Shown here in pieces: positions 1-4,813 of a DNA stretch of 11,762 nucleotides (the stretch's first letter is position 1; each line of letters begins with the position of its first letter). Under the pieces are notes generated by a model. That model saw only the letters and a program-made list of their open reading frames with translations. It searched no databases and was not told the origin of the DNA. Both the position numbers and the translations under genes were made by a program. This DNA comes from Patescibacteria group bacterium (lineage in GTDB: Bacteria; Patescibacteriota; Minisyncoccia; Minisyncoccales; JAHIOY01), in contig JAHIOY010000059.1 in assembly GCA_018894495.1 (NCBI GenBank), positions 1-11,762 on the forward strand, read 5' to 3'.

Positions 1-17
1 AAAAGAAATTTTTTCAT
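1..17 (-). CDS. start of an unidentified minus-strand gene (partial)
   Basis: Read on the minus strand, an ATG at 17..15 is followed by codons for M-K-K-F-L before the window ends, so only five residues are visible and no function can be given. The start is supported by what precedes it: a -10-like TATCTT with TG one base upstream, seven bases before the ATG, and a TTGCTA box 17 bp further upstream. An AGGAG directly touches the ATG, too close to act as a normal ribosome-binding site for it. The lysine-then-hydrophobic beginning would fit a signal peptide or membrane anchor, but five residues prove nothing. Confidence 0.4.
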
Positions 18-24
18 CTCCTTA

Positions 25-53
25 AAGATAGCAAAATTAAATTATTTTAGCAA
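25..53 (-). promoter_or_regulatory. promoter of the partial minus-strand gene
   Basis: On the minus strand: -35-like TTGCTA (53..48), spacer of exactly 17 bp, TG-C-TATCTT extended -10 (33..25), then 7 nt TAAGGAG and ATG. Predicted transcription would start at or next to the ATG. The -35 box touches the foot of the 54-93 hairpin. The -10 matches consensus only 4/6, so the call rests on spacing and on likeness to the other promoters in the window. Confidence 0.45.
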
Positions 54-93
54 GCCCAGTAGAAGAATTTTGACCGCTCAAAATTCTCTGGGC
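54..93. repeat. long imperfect hairpin in intergenic region
   Basis: Inner stem: arm AGAATTTTGA at 64-73 and its exact complement at 78-87 around a CCGC loop. Outer stem: GCCCAG at 54-59 with CTGGGC at 88-93, with a 4-nt bulge (60-63) on one side only. It lies downstream of the PH-domain gene (minus strand) and next to the -35 of the following gene. It could end transcription, but no clear run of U follows in the minus direction. Confidence 0.75.
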
Positions 94-98
94 GCAGT

Positions 99-121
99 CC
101 CGTAGTGAATTCTACTACGGG
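99..121. repeat. inverted repeat, 8-bp arms
   Basis: Arm CCCGTAGT at 99-106 and its exact complement at 114-121, with a 7-nt loop holding GAATTC. It is the second of several palindromes packed between the PH-domain gene and the next minus-strand gene. Confidence 0.7.
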
Positions 122-137
122 GCAAGTCCCCATATTG

Positions 138-188
138 GACGTCGCACGTCACGTCGCACGTCCGAATTCATACACGTCCGAATTCATA
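138..188. repeat. direct repeats with nested palindromes
   Basis: A 12-bp unit ACGTCGCACGTC occurs twice in tandem (139-150, 151-162). A 15-bp unit ACGTCCGAATTCATA occurs twice (158-172, 174-188), one base apart. Each 12-mer contains a small hairpin, ACGT around a CGC triloop. The patch ends a few bases from the stop codon of the PH-domain gene at 193. No ORF or RNA gene is visible here. Confidence 0.75.
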
Positions 189-192
189 TTTT

Positions 193-678
193 CTACCTGG
201 GCAAGCCCATAATGATTTCTTTTATTTTTTGGGGGTTTGGCAGTTGAGGGAAAGTAAGTTTGACAATCGTTCCGGCTGTCTGAATTTCTAAGTCGCCAAA
301 ATTTAAAAAGGCAGGGAAAATACCCTCAATTTTTACCGAAATATCCTGAATTTTATTTAATTCTGCCTCAGCCCTTTCGTATTTAAAAAAACCTTTTGTC
401 TCAATCCTTATTAATCGTTTATTAGTAACAATGGCGCAAGTCAAGATATAAAGCATAATGCTGTAAAACAGCGAAATCCATAAAAATAAAAAATACAGGA
501 GTGTCAAAAACCAAAAGAGAGAAGAAATAGTGGGATACCAGCTGAAATTATTGCTCAAAAAATAAATCAAAAAAGGCAAAAAAGCCAAAAAATATAAAAG
601 CCCAAAAAGAAAAAAACAAAACAAACCAGTGCTTTCTGGTTGCCAGGACTGTTTTTTCTCCCGAGAGTTGACCTTCAA
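193..678 (-). CDS. membrane protein with bacterial PH (YdbS-like/bPH2) domain
   Basis: A 161-aa protein. The N-terminal half has two hydrophobic blocks, about residues 17-42 and 48-80, that should cross the membrane. The rest (about 83-155) reads as a bacterial PH domain of the DUF304/YdbS type, with the characteristic TNKRLI strand, the EAELNKIQDISV stretch and the LNFGDLEIQTAG stretch. Such proteins are widespread small membrane proteins of poorly known function; the domain would face the cytoplasm. The start is a TTG at 678..676 without Shine-Dalgarno; no in-frame ATG lies upstream, and the first internal Met is inside the second membrane block, so TTG gives the only complete protein. The gene follows the 79-aa membrane protein on the same strand 40 bp away and probably shares its transcript. 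The family call is firm, the role unknown. Confidence 0.85.
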   Translation of the reverse strand: MKVNSREKKQSWQPESTGLFCFFLFGLLYFLAFLPFLIYFLSNNFSWYPTISSLFWFLTLLYFLFLWISLFYSIMLYILTCAIVTNKRLIRIETKGFFKYERAEAELNKIQDISVKIEGIFPAFLNFGDLEIQTAGTIVKLTFPQLPNPQKIKEIIMGLPR

Positions 679-718
679 ATGAATTTTTAGAGGCGGTAAA
701 GATAAACGGCATAAATTT

Positions 719-958
719 TTAGAGAGAAATCATTTTTATTTTGTCTGAGATAAATTTTAAAATTTCTTCCCAGTTAACTTGACTATAGGCCAAGATCGCC
801 AAAATCAAAAGTAAAAAAGAACCGATAAAGAAAAATAAAGCCAGAAATTTCGGTTTTACCCCGACGCCAAAGCGAATAAGATGATAGATAATGGCGAATA
901 CATACCATAAATAAAGGACCGATATTATAAAAGTTAAAATTAAGATAATGCCCTTCAT
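719..958 (-). CDS. small two-TM membrane protein, unknown function
   Basis: A 79-aa protein starting MKGIILILTF, with two hydrophobic segments (about residues 3-25 and 37-61) and a short charged C-terminal tail (from SQVNWEEI). I do not recognise a family. A longer reading frame could start at a TTG at 994, but I chose the ATG at 958..956: it puts a hydrophobic helix right at the N-terminus, and the extra 12 codons of the longer version overlap a good promoter (966-994) whose predicted start site is this ATG. It lies upstream of the PH-domain membrane gene on the same strand, and the pair probably forms an operon. Divergent from the CofE-like gene. Confidence 0.65.
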   Translation of the reverse strand: MKGIILILTFIISVLYLWYVFAIIYHLIRFGVGVKPKFLALFFFIGSFLLLILAILAYSQVNWEEILKFISDKIKMISL

Positions 959-965
959 TTTCAAA

Positions 966-994
966 ATTTTAACATAATCCGCTGACTTAATCAA
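966..994 (-). promoter_or_regulatory. promoter of the two minus-strand membrane genes
   Basis: Minus strand: -35 TTGATT (994..989), 17-bp spacer, -10 TAAAAT (971..966) with TG one base before it, then TTTGAAA (7 nt) and ATG at 958. The predicted start of transcription is the A of the ATG, hence a leaderless mRNA. It overlaps the upstream part of the divergent promoter at 1007-1015. Confidence 0.65.
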
Positions 995-1006
995 ATTTGA
1001 AAAATG

Positions 1007-1015
1007 TGGTAAAAT
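1007..1015 (+). promoter_or_regulatory. extended -10 promoter of the cofE-like gene
   Basis: TG-G-TAAAAT ends at 1015, six bases (AAAATT) before the ATG at 1022. The best -35 at 17 bp is only TTAATC (987-992), which is weak, so the TG extension probably does the work. There is no Shine-Dalgarno; a leaderless message is predicted. Confidence 0.6.
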
Positions 1016-1021
1016 AAAATT

Positions 1022-1759
1022 ATGTTGGTTACACCAATTAGGACCAGAGTTTTCCTGCCGCCAAAAGACGATTTATTTTCTATGCTCAGGGAAAGTATTT
1101 TGGGATTGAAAGAAAAATCAATCATTGTTTTTACTTCAAAAATTATTTCCATCTGGCAGGGAAGATGTATAAAGATAAATTTGGTTAAAGATAAAGACGT
1201 TTTAATTAAAAAAGAAGCCGAGTTATACCTTGAAAGAAAAAACGTCCCTAAGGGTTACGTTGTTTTAACCATTAAAAACAACACCTTAATTCCGACTGCC
1301 GGCATAGATGAGAGCAATGGAAATGGATATTATATTTTATGGCCAAAAAATCTATTTTCTACGGCAAAGAAAATTTACAAATTTATAAAAAAAAATTATA
1401 ATTTAAAAGAATTTGGAATAATCATTTCCGACAGCCATTGCGTGCCCTTGAGGGTGGGGACATTAGGAATTTCTCTGGCTTATTATGGTTTTGAGCCATT
1501 AAAGGACTATCGCGGAAAAAAAGATATTTTTGGCAGAAAGTTCAAGATTTCTCAATTAAATCTGGCTGATTCTCTGTCCGCGGCCGCCACTTTAATTATG
1601 GGCGAAGGCAGAGAACAAACGCCGATTGCCATTATTGAGGGACTTGGTTTTATCAAATTTAAAGAACCTGACTCGGTAAAATCAAACCCAATAAAAATAG
1701 CCAAAGAAGAAGATATCTATGCTCCTTTGCTCGCCGCGATTAAATGGAAGACGTCTTGA
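1022..1759 (+). CDS. CofE-like gamma-glutamyl ligase family protein (F420-0:L-glutamate ligase homologue)
   Basis: A 245-aa protein of the CofE (F420_ligase) fold. Recognisable parts are the PIRTRVFLPPKDDL N-terminus, the TAGIDESNG motif near residue 93, the SDSHCVPLRVGTLG block near 138, the DYRGKKDIFGR metal/nucleotide region near 164, and the ADSLSAAATLIMGEG...TPIAII region near 184. Characterised CofE adds glutamate to coenzyme F420-0 with GTP. No other F420 gene is visible here and small-genome lineages usually lack F420, so the substrate may differ, for example a folate or a peptide-like acceptor; this is inference. It starts with ATG directly behind an extended -10 element, ends with TGA, and may be transcribed alone, since the next gene has its own promoter overlapping this stop codon. 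Confidence 0.85.
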   Translation: MLVTPIRTRVFLPPKDDLFSMLRESILGLKEKSIIVFTSKIISIWQGRCIKINLVKDKDVLIKKEAELYLERKNVPKGYVVLTIKNNTLIPTAGIDESNGNGYYILWPKNLFSTAKKIYKFIKKNYNLKEFGIIISDSHCVPLRVGTLGISLAYYGFEPLKDYRGKKDIFGRKFKISQLNLADSLSAAATLIMGEGREQTPIAIIEGLGFIKFKEPDSVKSNPIKIAKEEDIYAPLLAAIKWKTS

Positions 1760-1783
1760 CGTTTTTAACATATTAGTTAAAAT
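1756..1783 (+). promoter_or_regulatory. promoter of the 88-aa gene and probably the ybeY-ftsAZ unit
   Basis: -35 TTGACG (1756-1761, 5/6 to consensus), 16-bp spacer, -10 TAAAAT (1778-1783). It overlaps the stop codon of the CofE-like gene. Unlike the other promoters here it stands 13 nt before its ATG and leaves room for a short leader carrying AGAAG (1787-1791). Confidence 0.55.
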
Positions 1784-1796
1784 AAAAGAAGAAAAA

Positions 1797-2063
1797 ATGA
1801 AAATCATAGAGAGTAAAAATTTAATCTATCAGAAAAGTCCTTTCATTCAGGATGGATTGAATATTCCGGATTCTCCCAAAAAGTGTCTGCTTGAAAAAAT
1901 TGATTTGTTGGACGAAAAATTAGCTTTATGTTTTAAAAACAGAACCGTGGCTGTAATCACGGCAAAAAATTTGGAAGGGGAAAGAGAATTAAGGTTAATT
2001 GCCAGCAAGTTGAAGGATTTCATTGGCAGGTCCTATGAAGAGATTCTCAGTTTTGATTTCTAA
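1797..2063 (+). CDS. hypothetical 88-aa protein
   Basis: A soluble-looking 88-aa protein (MKIIESKNLIYQ...) rich in charged residues, with no membrane segment and no motif I recognise. The frame is open back to 1719, but a start there would overlap the CofE-like gene. The ATG at 1797 follows a purine stretch with AGAAG five bases upstream, the only Shine-Dalgarno-like site in the window at proper spacing, and a promoter ends at 1783. It precedes ybeY on the same strand, separated by a structured repeat (2071-2155). A role linked to ybeY or division would be guilt by association only. Confidence 0.65.
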   Translation: MKIIESKNLIYQKSPFIQDGLNIPDSPKKCLLEKIDLLDEKLALCFKNRTVAVITAKNLEGERELRLIASKLKDFIGRSYEEILSFDF

Positions 2064-2070
2064 CCGCTAC

Positions 2071-2155
2071 TACGAATTTACGAATATACGAATCTACGAA
2101 TAAATAAAATTCGTAGCCGAAACCGCAGATTCGTAAATTCGTAAATCGGTTTCGG
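2071..2155. repeat. TACGAAT tandem/inverted repeat cluster before ybeY
   Basis: TACGAAT occurs four times at an exact 8-bp period (2071, 2079, 2087, 2095). Its complement ATTCGTA occurs at 2109, 2129 and 2137, the last two again 8 bp apart. A separate perfect 9-bp stem pairs CCGAAACCG (2117-2125) with CGGTTTCGG (2147-2155). The cluster fills the gap between the 88-aa gene's stop and the ybeY start, ending one base before the ATG at 2157. Confidence 0.85.
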
Positions 2156-2156
2156 T

Positions 2157-2636
2157 ATGATTGAAGTTAAAAATTTGACTACAAAACCGGTTAAAGAGAA
2201 ATTTATAATTAAGATTGTTGCTCAGGTTCTGAAAGGAGAGAAGAGAAAAGAAGAAAATTTATCCATCGCTTTGGTTGGTCAGGGAAGAATCAGGGCTTTG
2301 AATAAAAGGTATCGCGGGAAAAATAGGGTAACAGACGTCCTGGCCTTTGGCCAAGAGCAACCACAGCCCATTTTCAATGGGCTGGGTTGCCCAGCCCTTA
2401 TTAAAGGGCTGTGGCAAAAATTTCCGATTCTTCCGAAAAGCGAATTAGGTTTAGGCGAGCTGGTGATTTGTTTAAGAGAAGTTAAAAAAAATGCCAAAAG
2501 GTATGAGACAACTTTTGAAAAAGAATTAACTAAGGTTTTGATTCACGGAACATTACATCTCTTGGGTTACGACCATGAAAAAAGTGAACAAGAAGCAGAA
2601 AGGATGCGCAAGAAAGAAGAATATTATTTAAGTTAA
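2157..2636 (+). CDS. ybeY: YbeY, endoribonuclease for rRNA maturation
   Basis: A 159-aa homologue of YbeY, the zinc-dependent endoribonuclease that acts in 16S rRNA 3' processing and ribosome quality control. Seen: MIEV start, LNKRYRGKNRVTDVLAF (about residues 48-64) and the metal site HGTLHLLGYDH with His130, His134 and His140, followed by the usual acidic/basic helix. The odd part is residues 69-86 (PQPIFNGLGCPALIKGLW), encoded by a 54-bp palindromic element at 2361-2414 that inserts exactly 18 codons in a loop between VLAFGQEQ and the GELVIC strand. Typical YbeY has a short loop here. The insertion is in frame and the active site is intact, so the enzyme is probably functional. It has no Shine-Dalgarno; the start lies against a hairpin. 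It is followed nine bases later by ftsA. Confidence 0.93.
   Translation: MIEVKNLTTKPVKEKFIIKIVAQVLKGEKRKEENLSIALVGQGRIRALNKRYRGKNRVTDVLAFGQEQPQPIFNGLGCPALIKGLWQKFPILPKSELGLGELVICLREVKKNAKRYETTFEKELTKVLIHGTLHLLGYDHEKSEQEAERMRKKEEYYLS
2361..2414. repeat. 54-bp in-frame palindromic insertion in ybeY
   Basis: Outer arms CCACAGCCC (2361-2369) and GGGCTGTGG (2406-2414) are perfect complements. Inside are three alternative stems: AGCCCATT around TTC (2365-2383), GGGCTGGG around TTG (2379-2397), and CAGCCCTT around ATTA (2392-2411). The element begins and ends on codon boundaries (codons 69-86). Its length of 54 is a multiple of three, so the ybeY frame is kept. Confidence 0.85.
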
Positions 2637-2645
2637 TTAGAAATT

Positions 2646-3878
2646 ATGTCAAAGCCATCTATTATTACAGGTTTAGACATTGGCTCGGGAACAATAAAAA
2701 TTCTTTCCGCTTTTAAAAAAAAGGGAGAGGAAAATTTTGAGGTTTTAAGCGAGAGCCGAGAGGTATCCTTGGGCATAAGACGGGGAGTGGTCATTGATGT
2801 TAATAAGGTGGCAGAAATTATTAATTCCTTAGCCAATAGAACCGGTTTGGCTTGCGGCCAAAAAATAAAAGAGGTCTATGCCAACATTGGGGGGAGCCAC
2901 TTATTTTGCAGTAATTCCCGCGGTTTAGTTTCGGTTTCCAGGGCAGACCAGAAAATTTCAGAAGAAGATATAAACAGGGTTTTGCAGGCGGCCCAAACTC
3001 TTTCTTTGCCCCCCAATAAAGAGGTTTTAGAGATTTTCCCAAATGACTTTATTGTTGAAGGTGAAAAAGGAATAAAAGACCCTTTGGGAATGGAAGGGGT
3101 GCGGCTTGAAGTTGAAGCCCTGGTTGTCTGCGGATTTTCTCCTTATTTGAAAAACTCTAATCAAGCATTGTTGAACTCTGGACTTCAAATTTTGGATTTG
3201 CTCCCGGCTCCAATTGCCAGCGCCAAGGCGGTTTTGACGCCGAGAGAAAAAGAACTCGGCGTCCTGCTTTTGGATATCGGAGCGGGAACCACCAGTTTAG
3301 CCGTTTTTGAAGAAGGAAACTTAATAGATATGGCTGTCTTTCCGGTGGGTTCCGGCAACATTACCAACGATATTGCCATCTGTTTAAAAACGGATATGGA
3401 TACGGCTGAAAAAATAAAAATTGAATTTGGAACCTGCATCTTGGAAAAAAAGACAAAAAAACGTTCCCCCAAGAATGAACCGATAAGAATTGAGGGCCTG
3501 TCTTCGGGAGAACCGATTTTATTTTCAAAAAAGCTCTTGCTGCAAATTATTGAAGCCAGGATTGGCGAAATTTTAAAAGAGGTTCAAAAAGAACTAAAAA
3601 AAATTGGCAAAACCAATTTATTGCCAGCTGGCGTTGTCTTAACTGGAGGAGGAGCGAAATTGCCCAAAATAAGGGACTTTTGCAAAAGGGAATTAAAGTT
3701 GTCCTGCCGAATTGGGAAATCAAGGGGATTTTCCCCTGAAATAGACGACCCGGCTTTATCCTCGGTCTGCGGGCTGCTCTTGGAAGGGTTTGATTCGGGC
3801 GAGGAGAGGAATATTTCTTTATCAGGCGGCGGAATTTTTGCCAAAATAAAGAGAGCATTTAAAGTTTTTATACCATGA
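2646..3878 (+). CDS. ftsA: FtsA, actin-like cell division protein
   Basis: A 410-aa FtsA, the actin-fold ATPase that tethers FtsZ filaments to the membrane. Visible: phosphate-1 loop GLDIGSGTIKIL near residue 9; the SHS2/1C region (about 85-165) with YANIGGSHLFC and DPLGMEGVRLEVEAL; phosphate-2 loop LLLDIGAGTTSLAVF near 210; adenosine motif GVVLTGGGAKLP near 328; and a C-terminal basic amphipathic stretch (GIFAKIKRAFKVFIP) that serves as the membrane anchor in this family. Length is normal. Its TGA stop overlaps the ftsZ ATG (ATGA), so the two are translationally coupled. It starts nine bases after ybeY without Shine-Dalgarno. The partner FtsZ lacks the usual FtsA-binding tail, which makes their contact mode an open question. 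Confidence 0.96.
   Translation: MSKPSIITGLDIGSGTIKILSAFKKKGEENFEVLSESREVSLGIRRGVVIDVNKVAEIINSLANRTGLACGQKIKEVYANIGGSHLFCSNSRGLVSVSRADQKISEEDINRVLQAAQTLSLPPNKEVLEIFPNDFIVEGEKGIKDPLGMEGVRLEVEALVVCGFSPYLKNSNQALLNSGLQILDLLPAPIASAKAVLTPREKELGVLLLDIGAGTTSLAVFEEGNLIDMAVFPVGSGNITNDIAICLKTDMDTAEKIKIEFGTCILEKKTKKRSPKNEPIRIEGLSSGEPILFSKKLLLQIIEARIGEILKEVQKELKKIGKTNLLPAGVVLTGGGAKLPKIRDFCKRELKLSCRIGKSRGFSPEIDDPALSSVCGLLLEGFDSGEERNISLSGGGIFAKIKRAFKVFIP
3236..3263. repeat. 9-bp inverted repeat inside ftsA
   Basis: GACGCCGAG (3236-3244) pairs perfectly with 3255-3263 around a purine-rich 10-nt loop. It encodes the TPREKELGV stretch just before the phosphate-2 loop. The protein there has normal length for FtsA, so this is not an insertion. 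Confidence 0.6.
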
Positions 3879-4813
3879 AAAATTTGCCAAAAATTAGAGT
3901 GGTGGGCGTCGGGGGGTCGGGCTCAAATACGGTTTCCAGGATGTTTAAGTGCAAAATTAAAGGAGTGGAGTTGCTGGCCATAAACACCGACGCTCAAGAC
4001 CTAAAAAAAGTAAGGGTTAATGTCAAAATTAGAATTGGCCGGAAATTGACTCAGGGCTTGGGAGCCGGTATGAACCCGGAGATTGGAGAAAAAGCGGCTG
4101 AAGAACAAAAAGAGGAAATAAAAGACGCCTTGAAAAATTCTGATATGGTTTTTATTACCTATGGCGCCGGTGGCGGCACCGGAACCGGCGCAGGTCCGGT
4201 CATTGCCGAAATTACCAGAAATTTGGGAATTTTGACAATAGCCATTGTCACAAAGCCATTTTCTTTTGAGGGTATTTCCCGAAGAAAAATTGCCGAGGCC
4301 GGAATCCAAAAACTTAGAAGCAAAGTTGACAGTCTAATCGTTATTCCTAATGATAAATTACTAAGAAATCTTGACCCTAAAATTACTCTTCTTTCCGCTT
4401 TTTGGCTTGGCGATGAAATTTTGAGAGAGGCGGTTTTAGGAATAACCGACTTGATAATCTCTCCCGGAATCATCAATGTTGATTTTGCGTCCATAAAATC
4501 AATTTTAGAAAATTCTGGCAAAGCCTTTTTTGGAATCGGCAGGGCCCAGGGCGAGAAGCGAGCGGAAAAAGCAGTCCTTTCCGCCCTGAAGTCGCCATTA
4601 ATTGATTCTTCGCCGCAAGGAGCAAAAGGGGTTTTATTTAATGTTTCTGGTTCAGACATCTCGCTCGCCGAAGTGGAAGAAGTGGCAAAAATAATTACCA
4701 AAGAAGTGAGCCCTGAAGCAAAAATAATTTTTGGCGCGGTTGAAGATGAAAGACAAAAAAAGGGAGAAGTAAAAGTAATAGTTATAATTACCGGCTTTAA
4801 TGAAGGAAATTAA
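3875..4813 (+). CDS. ftsZ: FtsZ, tubulin-like cell division GTPase, core domain only
   Basis: A 312-aa FtsZ, the GTPase that polymerises into the division ring. Seen: VVGVGGSGSNTV near residue 9; NTDAQDL near 38; the tubulin signature GAGGGTGTGAGP at 97-108; IPNDKLLRNL near 158; T7 loop INVDFASIKS near 201. Two departures stand out. The T7 loop reads NVDFAS (Asp203, Ser206), where E. coli FtsZ has NVDFAD (Asp209, Asp212); the second aspartate, part of the GTP-hydrolysis site formed with the next subunit, is serine here. And the protein stops right after the last core strand (VIVIITGFNEGN), without linker or the conserved C-terminal peptide that binds FtsA in other bacteria. The ATG overlaps the ftsA stop; the 3' end overlaps the HAD gene by 14 bp. 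Confidence 0.95.
   Translation: MKNLPKIRVVGVGGSGSNTVSRMFKCKIKGVELLAINTDAQDLKKVRVNVKIRIGRKLTQGLGAGMNPEIGEKAAEEQKEEIKDALKNSDMVFITYGAGGGTGTGAGPVIAEITRNLGILTIAIVTKPFSFEGISRRKIAEAGIQKLRSKVDSLIVIPNDKLLRNLDPKITLLSAFWLGDEILREAVLGITDLIISPGIINVDFASIKSILENSGKAFFGIGRAQGEKRAEKAVLSALKSPLIDSSPQGAKGVLFNVSGSDISLAEVEEVAKIITKEVSPEAKIIFGAVEDERQKKGEVKVIVIITGFNEGN

Noticed and set aside
139..188. CRISPR or att site from short direct repeats
   Set aside because: Repeats are only 12-15 bp, directly adjoining, with no spacer of even length and no integrase nearby.
959..994. TTG start at 994 for the small minus-strand membrane protein
   Set aside because: The extra codons coincide with a TTGATT-17-TAAAAT promoter, and the ATG at 958 gives a typical membrane-protein N-terminus.
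1748..1757. AAGACGTCTT palindrome at the end of the cofE-like gene
   Set aside because: Only 10 bp without a loop, expected by chance over this length.
1719..1796. 26-codon upstream extension of the 88-aa gene
   Set aside because: It overlaps the CofE-like gene, and the promoter and AGAAG site point to the ATG at 1797.
2279..2497. Minus-strand ORFs antisense to ybeY, ftsA, ftsZ, the hydrolase and the formyltransferase
   Set aside because: They mirror well-recognised plus-strand genes, have no family motifs and no promoters.
4160..4195. GC-rich inverted repeat (GCGCCGGT/ACCGGCGC) in ftsZ
   Set aside because: It encodes the obligatory glycine-rich tubulin signature GAGGGTGTGAG, and Gly/Thr codon repetition explains the symmetry.
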